A DNA stretch of 64,000 nucleotides from Phytohabitans suffuscus (GTDB lineage Bacteria > Actinomycetota > Actinomycetes > Mycobacteriales > Micromonosporaceae). The position numbers and the translations under genes are program-made. Below the pieces are notes generated by a model. The model did not search any database. It saw only the letters and a program-made list of their open reading frames with translations, and was not told the origin of the DNA. Position 1 is the stretch's first letter, and the number at the start of each line of letters is the position of its first letter. Below are positions 41,930 to 51,349 of the stretch, piece after piece. The stretch covers positions 7,626,320-7,690,319 of the forward strand of contig NZ_AP022871.1 in NCBI RefSeq assembly GCF_011764565.1, written 5' to 3'.

Positions 41930-42292
41930 GTGCTTAACATGCGTCGCGCAGTAGCACTGGCTAAGCATGCTGCAAAGCTGCTCCCCGAGCCTCCGCCGGC
42001 GGACGACGTGGAGGGTTACCTCGCCTGGCGTGACCTGGTCCTCGACACCGCGGTGCGGATCAGCGCGATCGTCGACTGCCGCGGATTCGAAATTTCCCTG
42101 TCACACAGCAAACTCGACGGACATTCCCCTGTCACCTGGCGGGCGTTGCTCGCGTTGGCGTCCGCCTTGACTCCGCCCGGCCGCATCCCGCCGCACGACC
42201 CGACTTCCGAGGCCCGCACCCTGGCCCGGGGCCGCACGCATGGACCGCGGGCGTTCGGCCACCGGCCGCCGATTGTCATGTCACACCATTAG
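41930..42292 (+). CDS. Small hypothetical protein
   Basis: A possible 120-residue protein starting at GTG 41930 (or ATG 41939), with a strong CCGGAGGAACGG site upstream and TTGACG (about 41861) as a possible -35 box. It has RRAVALAKHAAKLLPE, then a region WRDLVLDTAVRISAIVDCRG, and a Pro/Arg/His-rich tail. I do not recognise it. Codon use is less GC-biased than its neighbours. Divergent from the large HTH protein. Confidence 0.45.
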   Translation: MLNMRRAVALAKHAAKLLPEPPPADDVEGYLAWRDLVLDTAVRISAIVDCRGFEISLSHSKLDGHSPVTWRALLALASALTPPGRIPPHDPTSEARTLARGRTHGPRAFGHRPPIVMSHH

Positions 42293-42485
42293 TAAGCAGA
42301 ACCGCGGCGCAGCGTCACCGATCCGCCAGAAGTAGAGGCTCCAAAGATCCTTCTCGTGCTGCTCCCATGATCCTTGATGACTACCGGCGTGCCCAACTGT
42401 TGTGGGTGCGCTATAGTCGTGTTTCAGGAACGAAGCAATGCAAGGTAGTAAACCGAGCATCGACTAACACTGGGGCAGGTGGACC

Positions 42486-43025
42486 GTGGCGCGTGATCGC
42501 ACGGCGCGGACTCGAATCCAGCAGTACCTGGCGAAGCACGGTCCGGTCGATGACCCGTCCGGCCTCGCCACGAGCGTACTGAAGGACGCGATCTCGTACG
42601 AAGGCTCGTCCGTGGCGTTCATCCAGCTCATCGCGGCGATGGACCACGACGGCGAGATCGTGCGCGACATCCGCGGCAAGCGGACCTACCGGATCAGCCC
42701 CGGCGTCCAGGCCGACAACGCCGTCGACACCGGCACGCCGCGGTCCATGCGCGTCCCGGTGGCCGCGGTGACCACGGCGTCCGCCGACGGCGAGCTGGTC
42801 ATCGACTACGACCTGCTGGCGAAGGCGCTGGTGCGGGAGCTGTGGGAGTTCGCGACCGCCCACATCGAGCCGGCGGCGGTGCCCCGCCGGCGCCGCGACG
42901 CCGATCTCGAGCGCGTCAAGGCCGAGCGGAACGAGTACGCCAAGCGGCTCGAACTGGCCCGGGCCAAGCTCAACGAGCTGTTCGGCGAGGCGCCGGTCCA
43001 GGAGCCCGCCGGCAGCGCCCGCTGA
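42486..43025 (+). CDS. Predicted winged-helix protein with C-terminal coiled coil
   Basis: A 179-residue protein. Residues 1-75 (RTRIQQYLAKHGPVDDPSGL, then AFIQLIAAMDHDGEIVRDIR and GKRTYRI) look like a winged-helix domain ending in a beta-hairpin. The C-terminus, RRDADLERVKAERNEYAKRL and following, is a charged coiled coil. GTG 42486 has AGGTGG upstream. TATAGT near 42412 is a possible -10 box; 42293-42485 otherwise holds nothing recognisable. A DNA-associated role is likely but the protein is not one I can name. Confidence 0.65.
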   Translation: MARDRTARTRIQQYLAKHGPVDDPSGLATSVLKDAISYEGSSVAFIQLIAAMDHDGEIVRDIRGKRTYRISPGVQADNAVDTGTPRSMRVPVAAVTTASADGELVIDYDLLAKALVRELWEFATAHIEPAAVPRRRRDADLERVKAERNEYAKRLELARAKLNELFGEAPVQEPAGSAR

Positions 43026-43114
43026 CCCGGACACCACCCGGCCCCGCGAGCGGCGCGGGGGCGGATCCCGCGCGCACCGGCGGCACCCGCTGGTCGCGGC
43101 GGGTACGGAACAGC

Positions 43115-43507
43115 CTACGGCGTCGCGAAGACGCAACGTGGCCCTGCGGCCTTCGCCAACCGGAGGTCCAGCGTGGCGAGCGGCGCGTCCAGCGACTCGG
43201 CGAGTGCTACATACCAACCGTCGTAAGCGGTGACGTGCTCCCGCAGCTCCCACACCCTCGTTGCGAACGGCTCGTAGGCGAACAGCTCGACTCTCAACCT
43301 CAGCAGGTCCGCGTGGGCCAAGGTGGCCGTGTCGGCCGAGATCTCGCCAGCCATGGCAGCGCGCCGCAGCACATTGGCCACCTCCACCGGCATCAGGTGG
43401 GGCGCGGCCAGGTCATCGGTGGCGAGCAGGTGATCCGCCCAGGTGCCAACCTCGCCGCTGTCGACAAGTGCCGCTACCACCAGACCGGAGTCGACCACGA
43501 GGGTCAT
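43115..43507 (-). CDS. vapC: VapC-type PIN-domain toxin
   Basis: A 130-residue PIN-domain ribonuclease. VVDSGLVVAALVD carries the first acidic residue, MPVEVANVLRR the conserved Glu, and AYDGWYVALAE the third acidic residue with the usual DxxYVALAE pattern; LATLDLRLAKA supplies the last Asp. Its start overlaps the antitoxin stop by 4 bp, the standard antitoxin-first arrangement. It may cleave a tRNA or rRNA site in stress. Confidence 0.93.
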   Translation of the reverse strand: MTLVVDSGLVVAALVDSGEVGTWADHLLATDDLAAPHLMPVEVANVLRRAAMAGEISADTATLAHADLLRLRVELFAYEPFATRVWELREHVTAYDGWYVALAESLDAPLATLDLRLAKAAGPRCVFATP

Positions 43508-43740
43508 CGACGGTCCGCATCGCGGTGGCCGAGAATCGATTCAACCGACAACCGACTGCCGATGCGCTGCTTGCGGTCACGAACGCGGGCAAGCAGCACC
43601 TCCGCGTCCGGCCGCCGGGCGAGCTCGATCAACTGAGAACGTACGTATTCCTGCAGCGAACGACCGCTGAGCGCGGCCCGGGAGGCAAGCTCGTCGCGAG
43701 TCTCATCGGGGACATCCCGGATGGTGATAGCAGTGGCCAT
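43504..43740 (-). CDS. vapB: VapB/FitA-type antitoxin
   Basis: A 78-residue ribbon-helix-helix protein: ATAITIRDVPDETRDELASR is the DNA-binding strand-helix, followed by AALSGRSLQEYVRSQLIELA, and a C-terminal tail likely to wrap the toxin. Overlaps vapC. The AT-rich stretch upstream (ATAGCATCATTATGCTGCTA) includes a short palindrome, AGCATCATTATGCT, suited to autorepression. Confidence 0.92.
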   Translation of the reverse strand: MATAITIRDVPDETRDELASRAALSGRSLQEYVRSQLIELARRPDAEVLLARVRDRKQRIGSRLSVESILGHRDADRR

Positions 43741-43814
43741 AGCATCATTATGCTGCTAACAGCAGCGCAACAACAGGGGCCCGCCAGAAGCATTCGGTGC
43801 CGGCGAGCAGGACG

Positions 43815-46298
43815 TCATACTCGTTCGCTGGTGTCCTCTGTGCGGGACGGGACGTAGCCGACCTCCTCCGCGACGCGGTCGGTGTCCGCTCCGGGAAGGG
43901 GCGCCGGTGCGGCCGGTGCGCTGTCTGCCGCGGAGAACCTGATCGGGAAGCCGGCGACCTCCACGCCGCCGGGCTGCCGCCCGTCGGGGATCGCGACCCG
44001 CATGCCGCGGGCCAGTACCTGCTCGTGGCCGAACGCGGAGCGGATGTCGACCACGACCGCGCCGGGCAGCTTGTGCGCGAAGAACGCCTCCCGCCAGTCG
44101 CCGGCCGTCCGGGTCAGCATCCGCTGCTCCAGCAACGCGTTGAGCAGGTCCTCGTTCTCCCGGCGCAGCGGCTCGGTGGCGAACTTCGGGTCGTTCTCCC
44201 ACTCCGGCGCGCCGACCACCTTGCAGAACGTCGGCCAGAACTGCGGCGTGATGCACATCGTGAACCACCGGTCGTCGGCGGTCTTGAAGACGCCGAAGGG
44301 CAGCGACCCGCTCCCGCCGCGGCGCGGCTCGGGCAGGAACGGCCGGCCGAGCGTGACCGCCTGCGGTACGCGGTAGGAGAGCAGGGCGACCTGGGCGTCC
44401 AGCAGGCTGATGTCGATCCGCTTGGCCACCTGGCCGCGCTCCCGGACCCGCAGCGCGGCCAGCACCCCCAGCGTCGCGAAGAGCGCGCCGGTCAGGCCGC
44501 CGATCGGGTTGCCCCAGCGCACGGGCGTGTCCGGCCGGGTGTGGTCGACGGTGAGGCTCATCCCGCCGCCGAGGGCCTGGATGGCGTTGTCGAACGCGGG
44601 GAACTGGCTCCACGGCCCGGTGTGCCCGAAACCCGTGATGGAGCAGGACAGCACCCGGGGGTTGACCTCGTGGAGCGAGTCCATGTCGATGCCGAGCCGG
44701 TGCAGCACCCCCGGCCGGTAGTTGTCCAGCACGACGTCCGCGTGGCGCACCATGGCCTGGAACAGCGCGAGGCCGGCCGGCGTCTTGAGGTCGGCGGTCA
44801 CGCTCTCCTTGCCCCGGTTCAGGCCGAAGCGAAACGACGCCTCGCGCTCCGGGTTCGGGTACGGCTCGACCACCTGGCCCGCCGGCCGGTCGACCCGGAT
44901 GACCCGGGCGCCGAGGTCGGCCAGCAGCTGCGCGGCGAAGCACTTGCTCGGCTCGTCACCGTTCAGCTCGAGCACGACGGTGCCGTCCAGCGCGCGGCCG
45001 ATCCGTCCACTGTGGCTGCCGGGAGCCGGCGGTGCCGTGCGGGGCAGCGGCGTGTACGGCGAGGGGGCGAGCGAGCCGTCGGCCTGGCGGGGAGCGTAGA
45101 CCACACCGGCGTCGGCGAGCGCCACGATGTCGGCGCTGGTCAGCCCGAGCAGGGAGGAGAGCACGGCGGCCGTGTCGGCGCCGGTGCGGCTGGGCGCCCG
45201 CCAGGTGCTCGGGTCGCTGAACTTGAGCGGGTCGCCGGCGACCGTCGCGCTGCGGCCGGCGTCGTCGGAGACCTCGACCGCCATTCCCCGGGCCAGCACC
45301 TGCGGGTGGTCGAAGACCTCGCCGATGGTGAGCACCTTGCCGGCCACCACGCCGGCGTTCATGAAGGTGGTCTGCAGCTCGTCGGCGCTGTGCCGGAGGA
45401 AGGCGCGCTGGAGGATCGCGATCAGCTCGTCGCGGTGGGTGTGGCGGGCGAGGTTGGTGCGGAACCGCTCGTCGGTGGCGAGCTCGGGAAGGCCGAGGAT
45501 GTCGCAGGCGGACTTCCAGGCGCGCTGGCTGATGCAGATGGCGAGCCACCCGTCGCGGCACTTGAAGTTGCCGAAGGGCACGGTGCCCTGCCCGCCCTCG
45601 AACGGCGAGCTGCGCGGCTCCTGGCCGAACGTGAGGGCCTGCGGCACCCGGTAGGTGTTCGTGGCCAGCATGACGTCGAGCATGGAGACGTCGACGTGCT
45701 GGCCCTCGCCGGTGCGGTCGCGGTGCAGGACGGCGGCCATCGTGCCGATCCCGCAGAAGACGCCGGCGAACAGGTCGCCGATCGGGATCCCCCACCGGAC
45801 CGGTGCGCCGTCGTCGTCGAGCCGGGTGTAGTTCATCGCGCCGGACATCGCCTGCACGATCGGGTCGTACGCGGGCATGGTCGCCCACGGGCCGGACTGG
45901 CCGAAACCGGTGAGCGAGCAGGTGATGATCTGCGGGTTGTGCGCCACGAGCGAAGCGCGGTCCAGGCCGAGCCGGGCCATCACCCCGGGCCGGAAGTTGT
46001 CGAAGACGACATCGGCGACCGGTACCAGGCGCTGGAACAGCTCCCGCCCCTGGTCGCTCTTGAGGTCGATGCTCACCGAGTGCTTGTTGCGGCTCAAGCC
46101 CCAGGAGAACGCCTCCTCCTCGCTCAGGGTCGTCGGGTCGATGTGCCGCGCGCCCTTCTCGGCCGGTATGGCCTGGACCCGGATCACCTCGGCCCCCAGG
46201 TCGCAGAGCAGCTGTGAGGCGAAGGGCCCGGAGACGACGCGGGACAGGTCCAACACGCGCAGACCGGCCAGCGGAGCGGGAGCGGAAGCATCATCCAT
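43815..46298 (-). CDS. Tandem-fused class III CoA-transferase
   Basis: An 827-residue protein made of two CaiB/BaiF-type CoA-transferase units. Unit 1 starts LAGLRVLDLSRVVSGPFASQ and has GEGQHVDVSMLDVMLA; unit 2 starts about residue 420 (LADLGARVIRVDRPAGQVV) and has KRIDISLLDAQVAL. Both keep the Asp used as the catalytic nucleophile in formyl-CoA transferase. Class III enzymes move CoA between carboxylates and normally form interlocked dimers; a fusion can supply a whole heterodimer. ATG 46298 has no clear ribosome-binding site. GAACACAA at 46331-46338 lies just upstream. Divergent from a BVMO operon. Confidence 0.9.
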   Translation of the reverse strand: MDDASAPAPLAGLRVLDLSRVVSGPFASQLLCDLGAEVIRVQAIPAEKGARHIDPTTLSEEEAFSWGLSRNKHSVSIDLKSDQGRELFQRLVPVADVVFDNFRPGVMARLGLDRASLVAHNPQIITCSLTGFGQSGPWATMPAYDPIVQAMSGAMNYTRLDDDGAPVRWGIPIGDLFAGVFCGIGTMAAVLHRDRTGEGQHVDVSMLDVMLATNTYRVPQALTFGQEPRSSPFEGGQGTVPFGNFKCRDGWLAICISQRAWKSACDILGLPELATDERFRTNLARHTHRDELIAILQRAFLRHSADELQTTFMNAGVVAGKVLTIGEVFDHPQVLARGMAVEVSDDAGRSATVAGDPLKFSDPSTWRAPSRTGADTAAVLSSLLGLTSADIVALADAGVVYAPRQADGSLAPSPYTPLPRTAPPAPGSHSGRIGRALDGTVVLELNGDEPSKCFAAQLLADLGARVIRVDRPAGQVVEPYPNPEREASFRFGLNRGKESVTADLKTPAGLALFQAMVRHADVVLDNYRPGVLHRLGIDMDSLHEVNPRVLSCSITGFGHTGPWSQFPAFDNAIQALGGGMSLTVDHTRPDTPVRWGNPIGGLTGALFATLGVLAALRVRERGQVAKRIDISLLDAQVALLSYRVPQAVTLGRPFLPEPRRGGSGSLPFGVFKTADDRWFTMCITPQFWPTFCKVVGAPEWENDPKFATEPLRRENEDLLNALLEQRMLTRTAGDWREAFFAHKLPGAVVVDIRSAFGHEQVLARGMRVAIPDGRQPGGVEVAGFPIRFSAADSAPAAPAPLPGADTDRVAEEVGYVPSRTEDTSERV

Positions 46299-46414
46299 AG
46301 TGCCAATGATGCTAGCTACACCATGCTTTCGAACACAACTGCAACCATAATAAAAGTGAAGGGCGCTGCCCCTGCTGCCAGCGGGCATGGAGACATGGAA
46401 CACCATTGCTGGCG

Positions 46415-46458
46415 TTGTAGCACAACAAGATGGTGCTAGTATGTCGTGACCAACACAA
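46415..46458 (+). promoter_or_regulatory. Promoter with AACACAA motif upstream of BVMO operon
   Basis: TTGTAG (46415-46420) and TAGTAT (46437-46442) are spaced by 16 bp. AACACAA (46452-46458), the inverse of TTGTGTT, falls near the expected transcription start, a suitable operator position. Confidence 0.55.
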
Positions 46459-46479
46459 GTTAGGTGGAGGCGGTAGCGG

Positions 46480-47945
46480 ATGAAGGTCGCCATCATCGGG
46501 GCCGGTATGTCGGGTCTCTTCCTCGGCTACCACCTCGATAGGGCGGGGATCGCGTACACGATCTACGAGAAGCGCCCGGCCGCGGGTGGGACCTGGCACG
46601 ACAACACCTACCCCGGGCTGCACGTCGACGTCATCACGCGCAGCTACGAGTTCCCGTTCGCGCGCAAGACGTGGTGGTCGCGCCGCTACGCTCCCGGCAC
46701 CGAGATCCGGCGCTACCTGGTCGGCTTCGCCGACGAGGCGGGCATCACGCCGCGGATCCGGTTCGACACCGAGGTCACCTCCGCGACGTACCGGGACGGC
46801 CGCTGGGACGTCACGGACGCCGGCGGCACCACCGAGACGTACGACGTGGTCGTGGCGGCCACCGGCTTCCTGCGCGTGCCGCGGCTGCCCCGCCTGCCCG
46901 GCATGGACAGCTTCGCCGGCACGGCGTTCCACTCCTCCGCCTGGGACCACTCCGTCCCGCTCGCGGGCAAGCGGATCGGCGTGGTCGGCACCGGCTCCAG
47001 CGGCATCCAGATCGTCAGCGAGATGGGCAACCGCGGCCACCAGGTGCGGCACTTCGTCCGGACGCCGCAGTGGATCATCGTCAAGCCGAACCCGCGGATC
47101 TCGATGGTCGAGCGGCTGCTGCTGCGCGTCCCCGCGCTCGTGCGCTACTGGGACTGGCGGATGAGCCGGCTGCGGCTGAAGACCGACGGCACCGAGACCT
47201 GGCGCCTCGTGCCCGGCACCGACCGCGAGACGATGACCGAGCAGTTCCACCGGGTCCTGCGCGAGCAGATCCCCGACGAGCGGCTGCGCGCCAAGCTCAC
47301 CCCACCGAGCCGCCCGGCTGCAAGCGGATCCCCAAGTCACCCGACTACTACCAGGTCGTCCAGCGGGACAACGTCGAATGCGTCTTCGGCGGCATCCAGC
47401 GGGTGGAGCCCGAGGGCATCGTCGACGAGTCCGGCACGCTGCACCCGCTCGACGTGATCGTCTACGCGACCGGCTTCGACACCCACGCGTACATGCGCCC
47501 GATGAACGTGACCGGCCCGGACGGCGTGACCGTCGACCAGCTCTGGAGCGAGGGCGTCTACTCCTACCGCGGCGTCGGCCTGCCGGGCATGCCGAACTTC
47601 TTCCTGCTCAACGGCCCGTTCGCCCCGGTCAACTCGGTCGCGGTCCCGACCTGCCTGCGCGACGAGGTCGGCTACCTGCTGAAGATCTTCGACGTCATCC
47701 GCACCACCGGGCGGGCCCTGGCACCGACCGAGCGCGCCACCAAGGAGTTCTGCGACCGGATCCGGGCGGCGCTGCCGGGCACCACCTACTCGCTGTGCGA
47801 CAACTGGTACACCGACCAGGCCGGCACGCCGATCATCTGGCCGTTCACCCGCCAGGAGCACGCCGACCAGTACGCCGCACTGGACATCGCCGACTTCGAC
47901 ACCTACCCGGTGGCCACCTCCGCCGCCGCCGGAGAGGCGCGATGA
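46480..47945 (+). CDS. Baeyer-Villiger monooxygenase (apparent frameshift)
   Basis: About 488 residues when corrected. FAD motif VAIIGAGMSGLFLGYHLDRA, GGTWHDNTYPGLHVDV, the perfect BVMO fingerprint FAGTAFHSSAWD (residues 145-156), and the NADPH motif RIGVVGTGSSGIQIVSEM. One C is missing at the run 47300-47303; the frame breaks after RAKLTP and continues TEPPGCKRIPKSPDYYQVVQ, a segment expected in BVMOs, through VYATGFDTHAYMRPM. ATG 46480 with GGTGGAGG upstream. The amidohydrolase gene overlaps its stop. First gene of a run that ends with CoA-transferases, so it probably makes the lactone that is then opened and activated. Confidence 0.88.
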
Positions 47946-48781
47946 CCGGGTACCGGATCACCGACGCGCAGGTACACGTCTGGAAGGAGTCGACGCCCGA
48001 GCGCCCCTGGCCGCCGGCCGAGATCCCACCCCAGCGGGTACCGCCGCTCGGCGTACCGGAGCTGACCGGGCGGATGGCCGGGGCCGGCGTCCACCGCTGC
48101 CTGCTCGTGCCGCCGACCTGGGAGGGCTCGCGCAACGACTACGTGCTGGAGGCGGCCGCCGCGCGGCCGGACCGGTTCGGCGCGCTGTGCCGGGTCGCGG
48201 CCCACGACCCGGCCGACGTCGAACGGCTGGCCGGCTGGCGGCAGCGCCGCGGCATGCTCGGCGTCCGCCTGTCGGTCAACCGCGGCGACACCCGCCGGCA
48301 GCTCGACCGCGCGCTCCGGTCCGGGTTCTTCGCCACTATGGAGCGGTACGGGGTCCCGCTGAGCCTCTACGCCCCGCGCCTGCACGCCGAGATCCGCGAC
48401 CTCGCGGAGTCCTTCCCGGCCCTCAGGATCACGGTGGACCACCTCGCCGTCGACAGCGACGGGACGCCGCTGCGCGCCGCGGTCGAGCCGCTGCTGCCCC
48501 TCGCCAAGCTCGCCAACGTCGCGGTCAAGGCGTCGGCCCTGCCCTGCTTCGTGCGCGAGCCGTACCCCTTCCCGTCCATCACCGACACCGTGTACGCCCT
48601 CGTGGACGCGTTCGGCGCCGAACGCGTCTTCTGGGGTTCCGACCTTTCCCGCCTGCCCTGCTCCTACCGCGAGCTCGTCGACGTGTTCACCGGGCACCTG
48701 CCCCGCCTGGACGAGCGCGAGCGGCGGCTGGTGCTCGGCGAGGCGCTCGCGACCTGGCTGGACTGGCCCGACCACCCCTAG
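47942..48781 (+). CDS. Amidohydrolase-family (TIM-barrel) hydrolase
   Basis: A 279-residue protein of the amidohydrolase-2 class: YRITDAQVHVWKE at the N-terminus (a reduced DxHxH-type motif with one clear His), LRITVDHLAVD in the middle, VAVKASALPCF, and ERVFWGSDLSRLPCSYRELV with the conserved Asp near the C-terminus. Members hydrolyse lactones or decarboxylate; fully conserved metal ligands are not all evident. ATG overlaps the BVMO stop. Hydrolysis of a BVMO-made lactone is a reasonable inference. Confidence 0.82.
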   Translation: MTGYRITDAQVHVWKESTPERPWPPAEIPPQRVPPLGVPELTGRMAGAGVHRCLLVPPTWEGSRNDYVLEAAAARPDRFGALCRVAAHDPADVERLAGWRQRRGMLGVRLSVNRGDTRRQLDRALRSGFFATMERYGVPLSLYAPRLHAEIRDLAESFPALRITVDHLAVDSDGTPLRAAVEPLLPLAKLANVAVKASALPCFVREPYPFPSITDTVYALVDAFGAERVFWGSDLSRLPCSYRELVDVFTGHLPRLDERERRLVLGEALATWLDWPDHP

Positions 48782-48798
48782 CACCCGCGGAGATCCAG

Positions 48799-51348
48799 TT
48801 GACCGAGAGCATTCCCGGAAGCCTGACCGGCGTCCGCGTCATCGAGTTCGGCGACCAGAAGGGCGAGTACTGCGGGCTCGTACTGGCCGGCCTCGGCGCC
48901 GAGGTGGTCAAGGTCGAGCCGCCCGGCGGCAGCGAGACCCGCACGTTCGGCCCGTACGCCGGCGGCGGCGCCGACCCGGACGGATCGCTGCACTTCTGGG
49001 CGTACAACCGGGGCAAGCGGTCGGTCGTGCTCGACCTGGACGACGACGGAGGGGCCGCCGACTTCGCCACCCTCGCCGCCGGCGCCGACGTCGTGCTGGA
49101 CGCGGGACCGGTCGGCTACCTCGCCGACCGCGGGCTCGGCCCCGACCAGCTGCGCGCCCGGCACCCGCACCTGGTCTACGCGCGGATCACGCCGTTCGGC
49201 GACACCGGGCCGTACCGCGACTGGAAAGCCTCCGACCTGGTGCACCTCGCGCTCGGCGGGGTCGTCATGAACAACGGCTACGACCCGGACCCGTCCGGCC
49301 GCTACGACCTGCCGCCGATCGCCCCGCAGCTCGGCCACGCGTACGCGATCGCCGGCGAGCAGATGGCCTTCACGATCATCGCCGCCCTGATCAGCGCCGG
49401 CCGCACCGGCAAGGGGCAGTACCTGTCCTGCGCCATCCACGAGGCGGTCGCCAAGAACACCGAGGGCGACCTGATGTCCTGGGTCTGCCTGCGCACCCCG
49501 TTCCTGCGCCAGACCTGCCGGCACTCGGCCCCCGCGGTGTCCCGGCACCGCTCCATCTTCGCCACCAAAGACGGCCGCTGGATGCTCACCACCACCCGCA
49601 ACGCCAACCTGCTCAAGCCCTTCCTGGCCGAGTACGGCCTGGGCGGCGACATCAGCGACGGCAGCGACGAGCGGAGCAAGGACTCCCGCGTACTGCCCGG
49701 GATGGAAGGCGGCGCGGCGCGCAACATGGACGCCGTCGAGCACACCGTGCGGCGCTACCTCTTCGACGAGCTGCCGTGGCGGCAGGCGCAGGAGGCCGGC
49801 CTCATGTGGGTGCCGGTGCGCAAGCCGCACGAGAGCGCGCACGACGAGCACTGGCTCCAGCGCGGCACGTACGCCGAGGTCGACCACCCGGAGCTGGGGC
49901 GGGCGTTGCGCTACCCGGCCAGCAAGTGGATCTCCACCGGGCCGGGCTGGGTCCCCGGCCGGCGCGCGCCCCGGCTGGACGAGGACCGCGCCGAGGTGCT
50001 CTCCGTCCGCCCGCGCGAGGCCCCCCGTCCGCACCCGGCGACGCCCGAGGAGCTTTCCGTGCACGGCAGGCCGTTCGCGCTGCAGGGCGTACGGATCCTG
50101 GACTTCACCTGGATGCTCGCCTCGGCCGGCGCGACCCGGTTCCTGGCCTCCCTCGGCGCCGAGGTGATCAAGGTGGAGTGGCACCGGAACCTCGACCCGC
50201 GGCGCGGCGGCGCACCGGTGGGCGGTCGCGCCGCCCGGGAACGCGCGACCGGTCCGGTGCCCTCCCGCTGGCCGGCCGACCTCGGCGGCCCGGTGGGCGC
50301 CCAGTACAACAACAAGAACCCCGGCAAGCGGGCCATCTCGCTGAACGTCCGGCATCCGGAAGGGCTGGCGATCGCCAAGCGGCTGGTCGCGCGCAGCACG
50401 GTCGTCGCCGAGGGCTTCTCGCCCGGCGTCATGGAGAGCTGGGGCCTCGGGTACGATGTGCTGCGCGAGATCAAGCCAGACATCATCTACGCCAAACAGT
50501 CCGGGATGGGCACGCACGGCGTGTACGGGCGGTTCCGCACGATCGGGCCGATCGCCGCCGCCTTCGCCGGCACCTCGGAGATGAGTGGCCTGTCCGAGCC
50601 GTTCGCACCGGCCGGCTGGGGCTACTCGTACCTGGACTGGTTCGGCGCGTACAGCTTCGCGCTGGCGATCATGAGCGCGGTCTACCACCACCAGCGGACC
50701 GGCCAGGGGCAGTCGATCGACGCCTCGCAGACCGAGGTCGGCCTGTTCATGACGGCGGTGCCGCTGCTGGACCACCAGCTCAACGGCCGGGTGTGGCAGC
50801 GGGCCGGCAACCGCTCGCCGTACGCCACCGCGGCGCCCGAGGGCATCTACCGGTGCCGCGGCGAGGACCGCTGGATCGCGATCACCTGCGGCACCGAGGA
50901 GGAGTGGGTGGCCCTGGCGAAGCAGGCCGGGCACCCGGAGTGGACCGAGCAGGACGAGTTCCGCACCCTCGACGCGCGGCAGGCCAACCGGGCCGCGCTG
51001 GACAAGCTGGTCGAGGCGTGGACCGTCACCGAGGAGCCGTTCTCGCTCATGGAGCGGCTGCAGGCGGCCGGTCTCGCGGCCGGCGTCGCCCAGACCGCGC
51101 AGGACCGGGTCGAGCGCGACCCGCAGCTGGCCGCGCTCGACTGGCTGACCGAGCTGGACGCCACCGAGTTCGGCCGGTGGCCGGTGGCCGCCCCGTCGGT
51201 CAAGCTGAGCGACACGCCGCAGCACGCCGGCGGGCTCGTCGACCGCGCGGCACCGACCTACGGCGAGCACAACCACGAGGTGTACGGCCGGCTGCTCGGC
51301 CTGTCGTCCGACGAGGTCGACGCCTTGCGGGCAGAGGGCGCGATCTGA
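48799..51348 (+). CDS. Tandem-fused class III CoA-transferase with Glu at the nucleophile positions
   Basis: An 849-residue fusion of two CaiB/BaiF-type units. Unit 1 begins LTGVRVIEFGDQKGEYCGLV; unit 2 begins about residue 425 (LQGVRILDFTWMLASAGATR). The segments that align with the formyl-CoA transferase nucleophile GQxVDVSMxD read GKGQYLSCAIHEAVAK and GQGQSIDASQTEVGLF, with Glu rather than Asp in both. The start is TTG 48799, with GGAG upstream (GCGGAGATCCAG); no ATG or GTG fits the N-terminus. It lies 17 bp after the amidohydrolase and 1 bp before the thiolase-like gene, so it belongs to the operon. Confidence 0.88.
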   Translation: MTESIPGSLTGVRVIEFGDQKGEYCGLVLAGLGAEVVKVEPPGGSETRTFGPYAGGGADPDGSLHFWAYNRGKRSVVLDLDDDGGAADFATLAAGADVVLDAGPVGYLADRGLGPDQLRARHPHLVYARITPFGDTGPYRDWKASDLVHLALGGVVMNNGYDPDPSGRYDLPPIAPQLGHAYAIAGEQMAFTIIAALISAGRTGKGQYLSCAIHEAVAKNTEGDLMSWVCLRTPFLRQTCRHSAPAVSRHRSIFATKDGRWMLTTTRNANLLKPFLAEYGLGGDISDGSDERSKDSRVLPGMEGGAARNMDAVEHTVRRYLFDELPWRQAQEAGLMWVPVRKPHESAHDEHWLQRGTYAEVDHPELGRALRYPASKWISTGPGWVPGRRAPRLDEDRAEVLSVRPREAPRPHPATPEELSVHGRPFALQGVRILDFTWMLASAGATRFLASLGAEVIKVEWHRNLDPRRGGAPVGGRAARERATGPVPSRWPADLGGPVGAQYNNKNPGKRAISLNVRHPEGLAIAKRLVARSTVVAEGFSPGVMESWGLGYDVLREIKPDIIYAKQSGMGTHGVYGRFRTIGPIAAAFAGTSEMSGLSEPFAPAGWGYSYLDWFGAYSFALAIMSAVYHHQRTGQGQSIDASQTEVGLFMTAVPLLDHQLNGRVWQRAGNRSPYATAAPEGIYRCRGEDRWIAITCGTEEEWVALAKQAGHPEWTEQDEFRTLDARQANRAALDKLVEAWTVTEEPFSLMERLQAAGLAAGVAQTAQDRVERDPQLAALDWLTELDATEFGRWPVAAPSVKLSDTPQHAGGLVDRAAPTYGEHNHEVYGRLLGLSSDEVDALRAEGAI

Positions 51349-51349
51349 G

